Both the position numbers and the translations under genes were made by a program. Under the pieces are notes generated by a model that saw nothing but the letters and a program-made list of their open reading frames with translations, was not told where the DNA came from and ran no database searches. This document shows, in pieces, positions 17,734-26,639 of a stretch of DNA of 41,668 nucleotides. Source of the DNA: an uncultured Planctomycetaceae bacterium (GTDB taxonomy: Bacteria; Planctomycetota; Planctomycetia; Planctomycetales; Planctomycetaceae). The DNA lies in NCBI GenBank assembly GCA_903924405.1, contig CAIYBH010000143.1, positions 1 through 41,668 on the forward strand, given 5' to 3'. The first letter of the stretch is position 1, and every line of letters begins with the position of its first letter.

Positions 17734-19665
17734 TTACTTCAGCAACGCTTTAACCGCGCTTTGAATGCCCTCAGAATCCACACCCTGATGGCCCATCTGC
17801 TGCCACAGCCCGCCTGATCCCTCGCGATGCGTCCCGATGTTGTTGTATTTCCCCCGGAAGCCACGCTTCAGCAATTCCGTGCCGAATCTCGACCCCAGCC
17901 CGGTCGTGACATTGAACGATTCGGCAACCAGCACCATCGGCGCGGCGGCCAGTTTCGCCATCATGGCTTCGTCGTAAACATTCAGCGTGGACTTGTTGAT
18001 CAACCCAACGTGAATCCCCTGCGCCTTCAACCTGATCACAGCGTCAACAGCGCGGTAGACCGTTTCTCCGAAGGACACGATGTAACCGTCCGTGCCTTCC
18101 CGAACCACATCATCCCGTCCCGGCACAAACACGTAATCCTCACCAAACAGTCGGCGACCATCGTCCGTCAGCAAGTCCGGCACGCCGGACCGAGTGGAAA
18201 ACAGGAATCGCAGTCCCGGATGGCCGAAAATCGTCTTGAGACAGGCTTTAAACTGATGCTGGTCGGCAGGGAAGTACAGACGAGTTGTGTCACGCCCTTC
18301 GTCCGGCAACCCGTTGGCCGCGTACATGTTGTTCAGCCCGAAGTGGCAGGTGTTGTCTGCCATGTCATCACAGCCGGCATGAGAAAAATGGGCCAGGACA
18401 TTGGCCTGATTCAGACGCGCCATGGTGATTTCGGAAACCACCATTTCCAGAAACGCGGAGAACGTGGCGAAGATGCCCTGACGACCAGTTTCGTAGCCAA
18501 ACCCTGCCGCCGCGGAGTAATTGCCGCGTTCCATGATGCCGCCCCGGATGAACACTTCCGGATGCGCAGCACGCACATGATTCAAACCACACGAACCCTC
18601 AAGGTCACTGTCAAATACACGCACCGACGCAATCCGCTCGGCTTCGGACATCCCATCCAGGATCTCATTCACAATCTTGCCGAACAAGTCGCGGTTGCGG
18701 CCTACACTCTTCGCATCAGATCCCTCAAACGTCGGACCAGCAGGCCCCTTCTTCACGGAATCCAGATACTGCACCGCTGCGGTGCAACCACGCGCCGTCA
18801 GGTACTCTTTCGCAACCGCCACCTTGATCACATCATGACCGTGCGCGCTGCCTTCCAGACCCTTCACACCGACGCACATTTTGCGGCGATTGATCAGAGC
18901 GATCGGGCCTGAGGAGGTCACCGCGGCACACATCCGGGCATACAGTGATTCGATATCTTCGCCGTCGCCAATATTCACCTGCAGGCCGTGACCTTCCAGG
19001 GTCTTTGAGACACAGTAGCCCGGCAGATAGTCTGAGGGATGTCCGGCAATCGTCACGTCGTTGTCATCAATCAGCAGCTTCACGTTCAGATTTTGCGCAA
19101 CCGCCAGTCGAGCAGCCTCGGCGTCATTGCCTTCCATCTGCGATCCGTCAGAACCCAGCATGAAGACGACTTTACCCGGGTTGGCAATCGCGACGCCGTT
19201 GACAAATGGCCACATGTGGCCCAGGCGACCGGACGAGAATTTCACTCCCGGCGTGAAGCCCCGCTCGGGATGCCCCGGAAGATGCGACAGATACTCACGA
19301 TAGTGGTACAGCTTTTCAATCGGCAACTCGCCTTCCAGCACTGCCATCAGGTACTGAGTCGCCACGCGGTGACCGGCTTCGTCAAAAAACACCGGCAGGA
19401 CGTCCGGCGTGCCACCAGCGGCGGCATGCTTCATGAACCCATGCATAATGCAGACTTCCGGAACCGTATCAAACGGCCCCCCGGTGTGCCCACCCAGTCC
19501 TTTGGCGTCTGCAATCGCTGTGAAGAAAATGATGGCGTCCCGGCAGAGCTGAATGTTGTTCTGCAGTGTCTGTTTCTGTTCGGCCGTCAGTTCCGGATTT
19601 CGCGGATCAAGAGAAATCGCCTTGTACTGATGCAGCGGAATGGGAAAGTCAGCAGAAACAGACAT
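17734..19665 (-). CDS. Transketolase
   Basis: The 643-residue thiamine-diphosphate enzyme transfers two-carbon ketol units in the pentose phosphate pathway. N-terminal LGGHTGGPFDTVPE carries the phosphate and cofactor-contacting His61. The ThDP motif is MLGSDGSQMEGNDAEAARLA from residue 169, ending LLIDDNDVTIAG (about 198-208). The pyrimidine domain shows FIRGGIMERGNYSAAAGFGYE and SAFLEMVVSEITMARLNQAN. The C-terminal domain has VLVAESFNVTTGLGS. It is somewhat divergent from the E. coli TktA type, for example SDGSQMEG where GDGCLMEG is usual, so assignment to classical transketolase activity is good but the exact sugar preference is unsure. The start ATG 19665 has GGAG eight bases upstream. 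A terminator follows at 17688-17720. Confidence 0.88.
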   Translation of the reverse strand: MSVSADFPIPLHQYKAISLDPRNPELTAEQKQTLQNNIQLCRDAIIFFTAIADAKGLGGHTGGPFDTVPEVCIMHGFMKHAAAGGTPDVLPVFFDEAGHRVATQYLMAVLEGELPIEKLYHYREYLSHLPGHPERGFTPGVKFSSGRLGHMWPFVNGVAIANPGKVVFMLGSDGSQMEGNDAEAARLAVAQNLNVKLLIDDNDVTIAGHPSDYLPGYCVSKTLEGHGLQVNIGDGEDIESLYARMCAAVTSSGPIALINRRKMCVGVKGLEGSAHGHDVIKVAVAKEYLTARGCTAAVQYLDSVKKGPAGPTFEGSDAKSVGRNRDLFGKIVNEILDGMSEAERIASVRVFDSDLEGSCGLNHVRAAHPEVFIRGGIMERGNYSAAAGFGYETGRQGIFATFSAFLEMVVSEITMARLNQANVLAHFSHAGCDDMADNTCHFGLNNMYAANGLPDEGRDTTRLYFPADQHQFKACLKTIFGHPGLRFLFSTRSGVPDLLTDDGRRLFGEDYVFVPGRDDVVREGTDGYIVSFGETVYRAVDAVIRLKAQGIHVGLINKSTLNVYDEAMMAKLAAAPMVLVAESFNVTTGLGSRFGTELLKRGFRGKYNNIGTHREGSGGLWQQMGHQGVDSEGIQSAVKALLK

Positions 19666-20233
19666 CGTCTTCTCCGTATCCAGGTTCGCACCTTTCAGGC
19701 TGCACCCGGGGTCCTGTTGATAAAGGAAACTTCACACCAGCCGACAGCCACCACTGGCTGTGCATCCCCCCGTTATGGGCGTAATCCGGCTGCAGAATCT
19801 CTCACCGTATCGTTGAAGTATGAACTCAGCCCGTTGAATTGCAATTCCAGGCCGGTTTCCTTCAACTCAGACCGCTGAATTCCCAAAGGTCTGAATGCAG
19901 AACTGGCATGATCCATCCCCTGAACAACTCGACACAGAACACGGCCAGCCGCACACTCCCGAGCCGCCCGAGTGTCCCCACACAGCCTACCTGCGAACCC
20001 TGAATGACACTCAACCGGCATTCGTCAATGCTTCGCCGGTCCCCACCGACACCGCGTGTCGCCAAACATCGCGAAAACCACCTTTTCTCCCGACTGACAT
20101 GCAAAAACCTGCAGCAGTTGTTCTAATTCTCTGCCTGTTTCGTTTCCCGCTGCTCGCGGCCGCTCCCACGTTCTGCGTCAACTGACGACCGTGAACGCAG
20201 CTGTCCCGCCGTTCCTGAAAGGAGATCCCACCC
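19666..20233. other. 568-base divergent intergenic region
   Basis: The region separates the divergent transketolase and sialate O-acetylesterase genes and should hold both promoters. A 28-codon frame at 20099-20185 with a signal-like sequence is present but I do not call it. No strong operator is visible. Confidence 0.4.
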
Positions 20234-21733
20234 GTGATCTGTCGTTCCCTGCTGGCCGTCGCTCTGCTGCTGACCGCCAACACAGCTCAGGCTGCCCTGA
20301 AGCTGCCGAATATCTTCAGTGACCACATGGTCGTCCAACAGAAAATGCCCATTCGCGTCTGGGGCTGGACCAACCCCGGCCAGGATGTCACCGTGGAAAT
20401 GGGTGGCAAGTCCGTGTCCGGAAAGGCCAATGCCGAAGGACGTTTCGATGTGTCCCTGCCGGAACTCCCTGCCGGCGGTCCCCACGTCCTGACCATCCGC
20501 GCTGACGAAACCCGCTCCCTCCAGGATGTTCTGGTCGGCGAAGTCTGGATCTGTTCCGGTCAGTCCAACATGCAGTGGTCGGTCAATGCGTCCAACGATC
20601 CCGATCTCGAAAAGCTGGCGGCTAAGTTCCCCAACATCCGCATGATCAACTTTCCGCAGGTGGGAACCCAGGAACCCATTCTCACGCACGATCGCTCATG
20701 GATGGTCTGCACCCCCGAAAACGTGGGCGGATTCTCGGCCGTGGGCTATTTCTTCGCCCGACAACTGCACCAGACCATCGACGTCCCAATCGGCATGATC
20801 AACAACGCCTGGGGCGGATCAGCCTGCGAAGCCTGGGTCAACCGTGATGTGCTGGCTGCAAACGAAAACTTCAAGCCCCTGCTGGAACGCTGGCAGGCCA
20901 TGGAGAATCAGTTTGCTGAACTGTCCGCCGGAAAGGATCTGTCCGAAGATCAGAAGAAAACCCTGGAAGGTCTGAAGCGACAGATGTCCGGTAATGCTCG
21001 CCCGGCAAACATCTACAACGGCGTCCTCAAATCACACCTCGGCTACACCATCCGAGGAGCCATCTGGTATCAGGGCGAAAGCAATGCCAGCCGCGCTTAT
21101 CAGTACCGCGAACTGTTCCCCACCATGATCTCCAACTGGCGCAAGGAATGGGGTCAGGGCGACTTCCCGTTCTACTGGGTCCAGCTGGCCGATTTCAAGG
21201 CCGAACAGGCAGAACCGGTCGAAAGCGACTGGGCCGAACTGCGCGAAGCACAAACCATGACCATGTCCACGCTCTCTCACACCGGTGAAGCCGTCATCAT
21301 CGACATCGGTGAAGGCAAGGACATTCACCCGAAGAACAAGGTCGATGTCGGCCGACGACTGGCACGCTGGGCGCTGGCGAATGAGTACGGTGTTCAGGTT
21401 CCCTTCCATAGCCCACAGTACAAGTCCATGGAAAAGCAGGGCGAAAAAATCGTCCTGTCCTTCAATCACACCGACGGCGGCTGGCGTCCCTTCGATGTCG
21501 GTAACCCCGTGGGCTTTGCCATCGCTGGCGAAGACCGTAAGTTCGTCTGGGCCGATGCCCGCATCCTGCAGGATGGCCGCGTGGAAGTTTCCAGCCCGAA
21601 GGTCACCAATCCCGTCGCTGTTCGCTATGCCTGGGCCGACAACCCCGTCTGCAACATGTTCAGCGGTGCCGGATTGCCGCTGACACCCTTCCGCACCGAC
21701 GACTGGCCAGGCGTGACCGCCAACAACAAGTGA
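20234..21733 (+). CDS. Sialate O-acetylesterase (SASA domain), secreted
   Basis: The 499-residue protein starts at GTG 20234, preceded by the strong site AAAGGAGAT. Residues 1-21 are a classic signal peptide (LLAVALLLTANTAQA). The mature protein begins LKLPNIFSDHMVVQQKMPIR, the usual SASA family opening, followed by an Ig-like beta domain. The SGNH-type nucleophile motif is ICSGQSNMQW (Ser111). Later blocks are GGSACEAWV, GAIWYQGESNA, and GKDIHPKNK carrying the Asp/His pair. It would remove O-acetyl groups from sialic acids or other acetylated glycans in the periplasm or outside. Such esterases are numerous in planctomycetes and usually take part in polysaccharide use; no glycoside hydrolase or sulfatase lies next to it. 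A terminator hairpin follows. Confidence 0.92.
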   Translation: MICRSLLAVALLLTANTAQAALKLPNIFSDHMVVQQKMPIRVWGWTNPGQDVTVEMGGKSVSGKANAEGRFDVSLPELPAGGPHVLTIRADETRSLQDVLVGEVWICSGQSNMQWSVNASNDPDLEKLAAKFPNIRMINFPQVGTQEPILTHDRSWMVCTPENVGGFSAVGYFFARQLHQTIDVPIGMINNAWGGSACEAWVNRDVLAANENFKPLLERWQAMENQFAELSAGKDLSEDQKKTLEGLKRQMSGNARPANIYNGVLKSHLGYTIRGAIWYQGESNASRAYQYRELFPTMISNWRKEWGQGDFPFYWVQLADFKAEQAEPVESDWAELREAQTMTMSTLSHTGEAVIIDIGEGKDIHPKNKVDVGRRLARWALANEYGVQVPFHSPQYKSMEKQGEKIVLSFNHTDGGWRPFDVGNPVGFAIAGEDRKFVWADARILQDGRVEVSSPKVTNPVAVRYAWADNPVCNMFSGAGLPLTPFRTDDWPGVTANNK

Positions 21734-21814
21734 GTGCCCGACACAGGCTGCGAAGGGTTTGTTCTCCTGCTGAACAGTCCCGCCCCGCAGACCAACTCAG
21801 GCTCTGAATTCGCA

Positions 21815-21849
21815 AAAGCCCGGCCCTGGTCTTCCAGCCGCCGGGCTTT
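21815..21849 (+). terminator. Terminator after the sialate O-acetylesterase gene
   Basis: AAAGCCCGG (21815-21823) pairs perfectly with CCGGGCTTT (21841-21849), followed by CTGC. It is a strong stem with a short T tract, about 80 bases beyond the stop. Confidence 0.72.
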
Positions 21850-22094
21850 CTGCTGCGCTCCTCCTGAGTGTCGCCACACACATCAAACCTGATCGCAGAG
21901 TTCGCCAAGGCACAGCATTCCGCCACACAAGTTCGCCACAGCACTGGATTCCGCTGCCGGACATTCCCGGAGTCCTCCTGCTCGGACTGCCCGCCAGCAG
22001 ACTCGCGTTGCAGCCTGTTTTCCAGTACCCTGCTTCTAGGATTCAGAAAGTCACAGTGGTCCGTTTGTTCTTCTGAAAGTGTGTGAAACCAACC

Positions 22095-22913
22095 ATGGAG
22101 ACGGCTCAGCTTCGCGTGGCATTTGTAGGCACCGGTCAGATGGCAACCGCACTGGCCGCAGGCTTCACTCGCTCACTGCTCCGACCTGATCAGATTGCCG
22201 GCTGCGATCCCTCCGAAACAGCCCGAGCCGGTTTTCAGCAGGCCGCAGGTGCCGGCTGCCAGGTCGCGGCCTCGATGGCCGCAGTTGTGCCGCAGGCCTC
22301 CGTCGTGATCCTCGCCGTCAAGCCCCAGATGATGGCTGATGTCCTGCGGGAACTGGCCCCGCTGCTGTCCCACGCGCCCCTCGTGATTTCCGTCGCCGCT
22401 GGCATCACTCTGTCGCGCCTCGAAGCCGGACTCGGCACCGATACGCGACTGGCCCGCGTCATGCCCAACACACCATGCCTGATCGGTCGAGGTGCCAGTG
22501 GTGTCGCTATGAAATCCTCAAATCCACACGACCAGAAACTGGTCACCTCACTACTGGCTACCGTGGGACTTGTCGAATCCGTCAGCGAACCGCTGCTGGA
22601 TGCGGTCACCGGGCTATCCGGCAGCGGACCCGCTTATGTGTTTCAGATCATCGAAGCGCTCAGCGATGGCGGGGTGAAAATGGGCTTACCCCGTCCCGTC
22701 GCCACTCGCCTTGCCGCACAAACCCTGCTGGGCGCTGCTGAAATGGTGCTGACCGGAAGCCAGCACCCCGCAGCATTGAAGGATGCTGTGACCAGCCCCG
22801 GTGGAACAACCATCGCCGGGCTGCACGCGATGGAATCCGGCGCTGTCCGTGCTGCACTGATCAATGCGGTCGAAGCCGCTACGACACGGTCCCGGCAACT
22901 GGGTGCCACCTGA
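22095..22913 (+). CDS. proC: Pyrroline-5-carboxylate reductase
   Basis: The 272-residue enzyme reduces 1-pyrroline-5-carboxylate to L-proline with NAD(P)H, the last step of proline synthesis. The Rossmann motif VAFVGTGQMATALAAG is at the N-terminus, followed by VILAVKPQMM. The conserved middle block is ARVMPNTPCLIGRGASGV. The C-terminal dimer-domain signature is AVTGLSGSGPAYVFQIIEALSDGGVKMGLPR, then the ProC signature DAVTSPGGTTIAGLHAME. All key blocks are present and the length is normal. Start choice is open: ATG 22095 fits the family, but an in-frame GTG at 22083 has GAAAG upstream and would add four residues. It is a single gene, with no partner of proline synthesis in the window. Confidence 0.95.
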   Translation: METAQLRVAFVGTGQMATALAAGFTRSLLRPDQIAGCDPSETARAGFQQAAGAGCQVAASMAAVVPQASVVILAVKPQMMADVLRELAPLLSHAPLVISVAAGITLSRLEAGLGTDTRLARVMPNTPCLIGRGASGVAMKSSNPHDQKLVTSLLATVGLVESVSEPLLDAVTGLSGSGPAYVFQIIEALSDGGVKMGLPRPVATRLAAQTLLGAAEMVLTGSQHPAALKDAVTSPGGTTIAGLHAMESGAVRAALINAVEAATTRSRQLGAT

Positions 22914-23065
22914 CGTTTCACGGGACCATCCAAAGGTACTGCCCTGGGCCCGGATTCGACAGGTCCGCGACGGCACAGCGCAACCGTTGTGATGCATGTC
23001 CGGCCATCGTCAAACGTCTGAACCAGCTGACAGCCCGCTCCCTCATGCTCTTCCGCTGCGCAGAT

Positions 23066-23542
23066 TCATGCGCTCCGCGAGCCCGTCACGGTCACAGGCA
23101 AGCGCAGGCAGGCAAAGGCCAGAGCCAGCCAGCCGGCCAGTTGCAGAGTCCCCCCGATGGGCGCGATCGCGCCCCACGGAATCCCGGCCCAGCGCGGCCC
23201 GGCAATCACCAGCAGATAGAGCGCCCCGGAAAAGCAGAGGATGCCGCCAAGAAAACACCACGCTGCGACACTCAGCACCCGCGACGGCCGGTGCAGCATC
23301 AACAGCCCGCACGCCAGCAGAGCCGCGGTGTGGGTGAGCTGATAATCCACGGCCGTTTCAAAATCACGAAAGTACTTGAAACTTGCCGGGACTGAAAATC
23401 CCGCCACGGTCTTTGGTGCCATGTCGGCGTATTTGTTTTCGAGGAACTTTGTGTCATTCAGCCCATGGGCACCAAAGGCCCCCAGCAGCACCGCCACAAA
23501 TCCGGAAACAGCCGCAAGACTCAGACACACGCGAGCATTCAT
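23066..23542 (-). CDS. DUF423 small membrane protein (YgdD-like) with an insertion
   Basis: The 158-residue protein begins MNARVCLSLAAVSGFVAVLLGAFGAHGL, the typical DUF423 opening, and has four membrane helices. Later family blocks are TAVDYQLTHTAALLACGLLM, CFLGGILCFSGALYLLVIAG and IGGTLQLAGWLALAFA. Family members are usually near 120 residues; here about 30 extra residues lie between the first helix and the YQLTHTAALL helix (from NDTKFLENK to FKYFRDFE). The function of DUF423 is unknown. I chose ATG 23542, although the frame stays open to 23668, because it starts right at the first helix. It is convergent with proC and divergent from the ABC transporter. Confidence 0.85.
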   Translation of the reverse strand: MNARVCLSLAAVSGFVAVLLGAFGAHGLNDTKFLENKYADMAPKTVAGFSVPASFKYFRDFETAVDYQLTHTAALLACGLLMLHRPSRVLSVAAWCFLGGILCFSGALYLLVIAGPRWAGIPWGAIAPIGGTLQLAGWLALAFACLRLPVTVTGSRSA

Positions 23543-24081
23543 GGAACAGGGCCCCAAACAGCAGCAAAGACGGAGACTTCGCAAACACCAACAGCCAGCG
23601 ACAAGTCTCTCGCCCACAACTGACACCTCGATTCTATGCCCCTCGACCAACCCAGGGAACAGCTCCAATCACTGAAACCCACAATTCAGCAATCCCCTTC
23701 TCACTTCTCACTTCTCACTTCTCACTGAAAACTGCTCCCCCAGCCGAAAACCCATGCCAACGATTAGTTCGTGGCCGAGTTCAACTGACCTACCTGCGTT
23801 CCCCGATCGTCGACCTCTGCTGTTGTTTCACGGAAATTGGCATTCTCAGGGGCCTCAGCGGATTGAATTCCTGCCTGGCGGGCTCACAATCCCTCGGAAG
23901 AATCGGCGAGATTGATTCCCAGCAGGATCCCGTCGATCCATTTCCGCCATCCAACGAATACCCGGTCACCATGTCGATATGTTCGCCATTGCCGGCTGGC
24001 CGTATCGACGGAACAGGCACTGATCCGGAATCACCGTTGATGCCGCTTCCGCCCGCACAGTGAACAGAACAGGATAGTTGC
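23543..24081. other. 539-base intergenic region with a heptamer repeat
   Basis: No gene is supported. A short direct repeat of TCACTTC, about four units, occupies 23698-23726. The region lies between divergent genes (DUF423 protein and ABC transporter) and must contain their promoters. Confidence 0.45.
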
Positions 24082-25032
24082 ATGACCTATGCGATTGAGT
24101 GCCGTGGGCTGACCCGCACATGGCCCGGCAATCCCCCGGTAGAAGCGGTTCGCGGCATCGATCTGGTGGTGGAGCAGGGCACCTGCTTCGGCGTACTGGG
24201 CCCCAATGGTGCCGGTAAAACAACCACAATCGAAATCTGTGAAGGCTTGCTCGCTGCCACCAGTGGTGAGGCCCGGATTCTGGGGCTGAGCTGGAATTCC
24301 GACGCCGATCGCATTCGCCAGCAGATCGGTATTTCGCTGCAGGAAACACGGCTCTCCGAAAAACTGACCGTGCTTGAAACACTCACGCTGTTTCGCAGCT
24401 TCTACCACGCCGGACTTGACCCATGGCAGGCCATTGACAAAGTGTCCCTGCGTGAAAAGGCTCACGCCCGCATCAAGACACTGTCCGGTGGCCAGAAACA
24501 ACGAGTGGCAGTCGCCACAGCATTGGTCGGCAACCCCAGACTCCTGTTTCTGGACGAACCCACCACCGGCCTGGATCCGCAGTCACGCCGTGACCTGTGG
24601 CGCATCATTACCGAATTCCGTCAGGCCGGCGGCACCGTCCTGCTCACTACCCACTACATGGACGAAGCCGAACGTCTGTGTGATCGTGTGGCGATTTTCG
24701 ACCGCGGCCAAATCCTCGCAATCGATACCCCCAAACGATTGATCGCCGCTCTGGGCGCCGAACACGTGATTGTCTTCGCCGTCAGCGGTGATCAGAACCT
24801 TCCGGAAGATTTTGGCAGTGGATTGCCTGGAGTCATTGGTGTCCGCAGAGAAAGCGAGCACCGTTGCCTGTCGGTCCGCGAACCACACGTGGCCATCCCG
24901 GCACTCCTGTCCCTGATTACACAGCAGGGCCTGCAGCTGACGTCCCTGACAACCCGCCAGGCAACTCTGGAAGACGTCTTTGTGCACTATGCCGGACGAG
25001 GCCTGAACGACGGCGAAGGAGGTGTTCGATGA
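24082..25032 (+). CDS. ABC transporter ATP-binding protein (ABC-2 / DrrA type)
   Basis: The 316-residue cytoplasmic ATPase has Walker A GPNGAGKTTT (residues 40-49), Q-loop SLQETRLSEKLTV, signature LSGGQKQRVAVA (134-145), and Walker B with catalytic Glu in LLFLDEPTTGLD (154-165). The switch His lies in LLTTHYMDEAERLCD. The length, with a C-terminal extension of about 80 residues ending LEDVFVHYAGRGL, matches the CcmA/DrrA group that partners ABC-2 permeases in drug, polysaccharide or lipid export. The stop overlaps the start of the permease gene (ATGA at 25029-25032), so the two are translationally coupled. The exported substrate cannot be told from the sequence. Confidence 0.93.
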   Translation: MTYAIECRGLTRTWPGNPPVEAVRGIDLVVEQGTCFGVLGPNGAGKTTTIEICEGLLAATSGEARILGLSWNSDADRIRQQIGISLQETRLSEKLTVLETLTLFRSFYHAGLDPWQAIDKVSLREKAHARIKTLSGGQKQRVAVATALVGNPRLLFLDEPTTGLDPQSRRDLWRIITEFRQAGGTVLLTTHYMDEAERLCDRVAIFDRGQILAIDTPKRLIAALGAEHVIVFAVSGDQNLPEDFGSGLPGVIGVRRESEHRCLSVREPHVAIPALLSLITQQGLQLTSLTTRQATLEDVFVHYAGRGLNDGEGGVR

Positions 25033-26087
25033 AATCCGCATTCCTGATGCATCCACTCGTGCAGCTGTTCATCACACGGTTCCGCGAATTCATCCGCACC
25101 CCGGAAGCCGTTTTCTGGTCCTACGTGTTTCCATTGGTAATGATGCTGGCCCTCGGCCTGGCCTTTCGCAGTGAACCCGTGCGTTCCGTGGCTGTCACCA
25201 TTCAGGAAGGCCCCGGAGCGGACGCCGCCGAAGCCGCTCTGGGCAAAGATCCGGCCTTTCGGATTTCCAGAGGAACAGAAGCGGAGTGCCGTCGCCTGAT
25301 GCGTTCGGGAAAGACCGAATTAATCGTCACGGCCCTGCAGAACGAAGGGCGAACCGAATGGCAATTTGCCTGGGACCCCACGCGGCCGGGGAGTATCAGC
25401 GCCCGCGATCTCGTGAATGATGCCCTGCAGAAAGCCGCCGGACGCCAGGACCCCGTGACCACTACCGACGTGACACTCATCGAACCAGGCAGCCGCTACA
25501 TCGACTTTCTGGTTCCCGGCCTGATCGGCATGGGCCTGCTGGGAGGAGGCATCTGGGGCGTCGGCTATGCCATCGTGGACATGCGCATTCGACAGGTTCT
25601 CAAACGCTTCCTCGGAACGCCAATGAAGAAGCCGCATTTCGTCGCCGCGATGATGGCCAGTCGCATGGTCTTCATGATTCCCGAGATCATTGTGATTCTG
25701 ATTCTGGCACGACTGATGTTCGGCGTCACTAGTCATGGTGGCTACCCGGCGATTGCCGTCATCGTGATCCTCGGGGCGCTTGAGTTCGCTGCCATCGGAC
25801 TGCTGATCGCCAGTCGAGCCCGGACGCTGGAAGCCGTCGCCGGGTTGATGAATCTTGCCATGGTCCCTATGTGGATCGGCTCCGGCATCTTCTTTTCCTC
25901 CGAACGCTTTCCGGCACTGGTGCAGCCACTCATCCGCATTCTGCCACTGACTCCCGTCATTTCCTCGCTGCGGCAGGTGATGCAGGAAGGCGTCAGCCTG
26001 ATGCAACTCGGTCCGGAATTGGGACTGATGGGACTGTGGGCCGTCGGAACATTTGTCGTCGCACTGCGAATTTTTCGCTGGGATTGA
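25029..26087 (+). CDS. ABC-2 type transporter permease
   Basis: The 352-residue permease has one N-terminal membrane helix (VFWSYVFPLVMMLALGLAF). An extracytoplasmic domain of about 140 residues follows, then five or six helices in the C-terminal half from SRYIDFLVPGLIGMGLLGGG onward. This is the standard layout of ABC-2 (YhgE/NodJ/DrrB-like) permeases with the large external domain. I chose ATG 25029, which overlaps the ATPase stop by four bases and has AAGGAGGTG at good spacing; the frame is open further upstream only because it crosses the ATPase gene. It forms an exporter with the preceding ATPase, and no accessory protein is nearby. Confidence 0.9.
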   Translation: MKSAFLMHPLVQLFITRFREFIRTPEAVFWSYVFPLVMMLALGLAFRSEPVRSVAVTIQEGPGADAAEAALGKDPAFRISRGTEAECRRLMRSGKTELIVTALQNEGRTEWQFAWDPTRPGSISARDLVNDALQKAAGRQDPVTTTDVTLIEPGSRYIDFLVPGLIGMGLLGGGIWGVGYAIVDMRIRQVLKRFLGTPMKKPHFVAAMMASRMVFMIPEIIVILILARLMFGVTSHGGYPAIAVIVILGALEFAAIGLLIASRARTLEAVAGLMNLAMVPMWIGSGIFFSSERFPALVQPLIRILPLTPVISSLRQVMQEGVSLMQLGPELGLMGLWAVGTFVVALRIFRWD

Positions 26088-26639
26088 GTCTGGTGGATGG
26101 CGGGTCGCTTTGAAGCCCCGGTGATGTCAGGCATCGACAGACTCACGACATCAGCCGGCTGCACACCATTCAATCCCGTGTGACGGCATCATTTGCTGCA
26201 CCGCATGTTGACAAAACGCCTCAAGCCGTGCATTTCGGAAACAGCCGCCGAATTCCGCGCGGCTCCTGTCGAAAAACCGTCGAATTCTCGCGGAACACAA
26301 TATTACACCCTGTAATATATAACCCACCACATCAGGGGTGATGTGAAAGACCGCACCAACAACAGAATCCGCCTGTCTTCACCCGTCGTTTCCTGATTTG
26401 CCGGCATTCGTTAGACTTACGTCAAACGAGTGGCGGCACACAGAACACGGACAGACCAGCTTCTGTAAAACCACTTCGCACGCAGTGACTGGCTAAGGCG
26501 TCTGCCTCCGCAATGATAACGTGATACTCACGACAACATGACACTGCGGTGTGATGCTGCTGTACCAACCCGGTGCGACCACAACATCCGGCCAACTCAG
26601 ACGGTTCGTTTGCAATCTCAACAGAGTCAGGACTAGACC
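26088..26639. other. 552-base region upstream of recA
   Basis: No gene is supported; short antisense frames overlap at 26422-26693. The region must hold the recA promoter. It contains a perfect palindrome at 26300-26318, described separately. I do not see a Gram-positive type (CGAACN4GTTCG) or E. coli type (CTGTN8ACAG) LexA box. Confidence 0.45.
26300..26318. promoter_or_regulatory. Perfect palindrome upstream of recA, candidate operator
   Basis: ATATTACA-CCC-TGTAATAT is an eight-base perfect inverted repeat with a three-base spacer, embedded in locally AT-rich DNA. It lies about 320 bases before the recA start. The TTACA/TGTAA half-sites are typical of dimeric helix-turn-helix repressor targets. 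The binding protein is unknown, and there is no T tract that would make it a terminator. Confidence 0.45.

Noticed and set aside
17827..18912. Long plus-strand open frame of 361 codons
   Set aside because: It lies wholly antisense to the transketolase gene, whose motifs are unmistakable.
20099..20185. 28-codon frame with a signal-like sequence before the sialate O-acetylesterase
   Set aside because: No ribosome site and no comparison available; the hydrophobic run could be chance.
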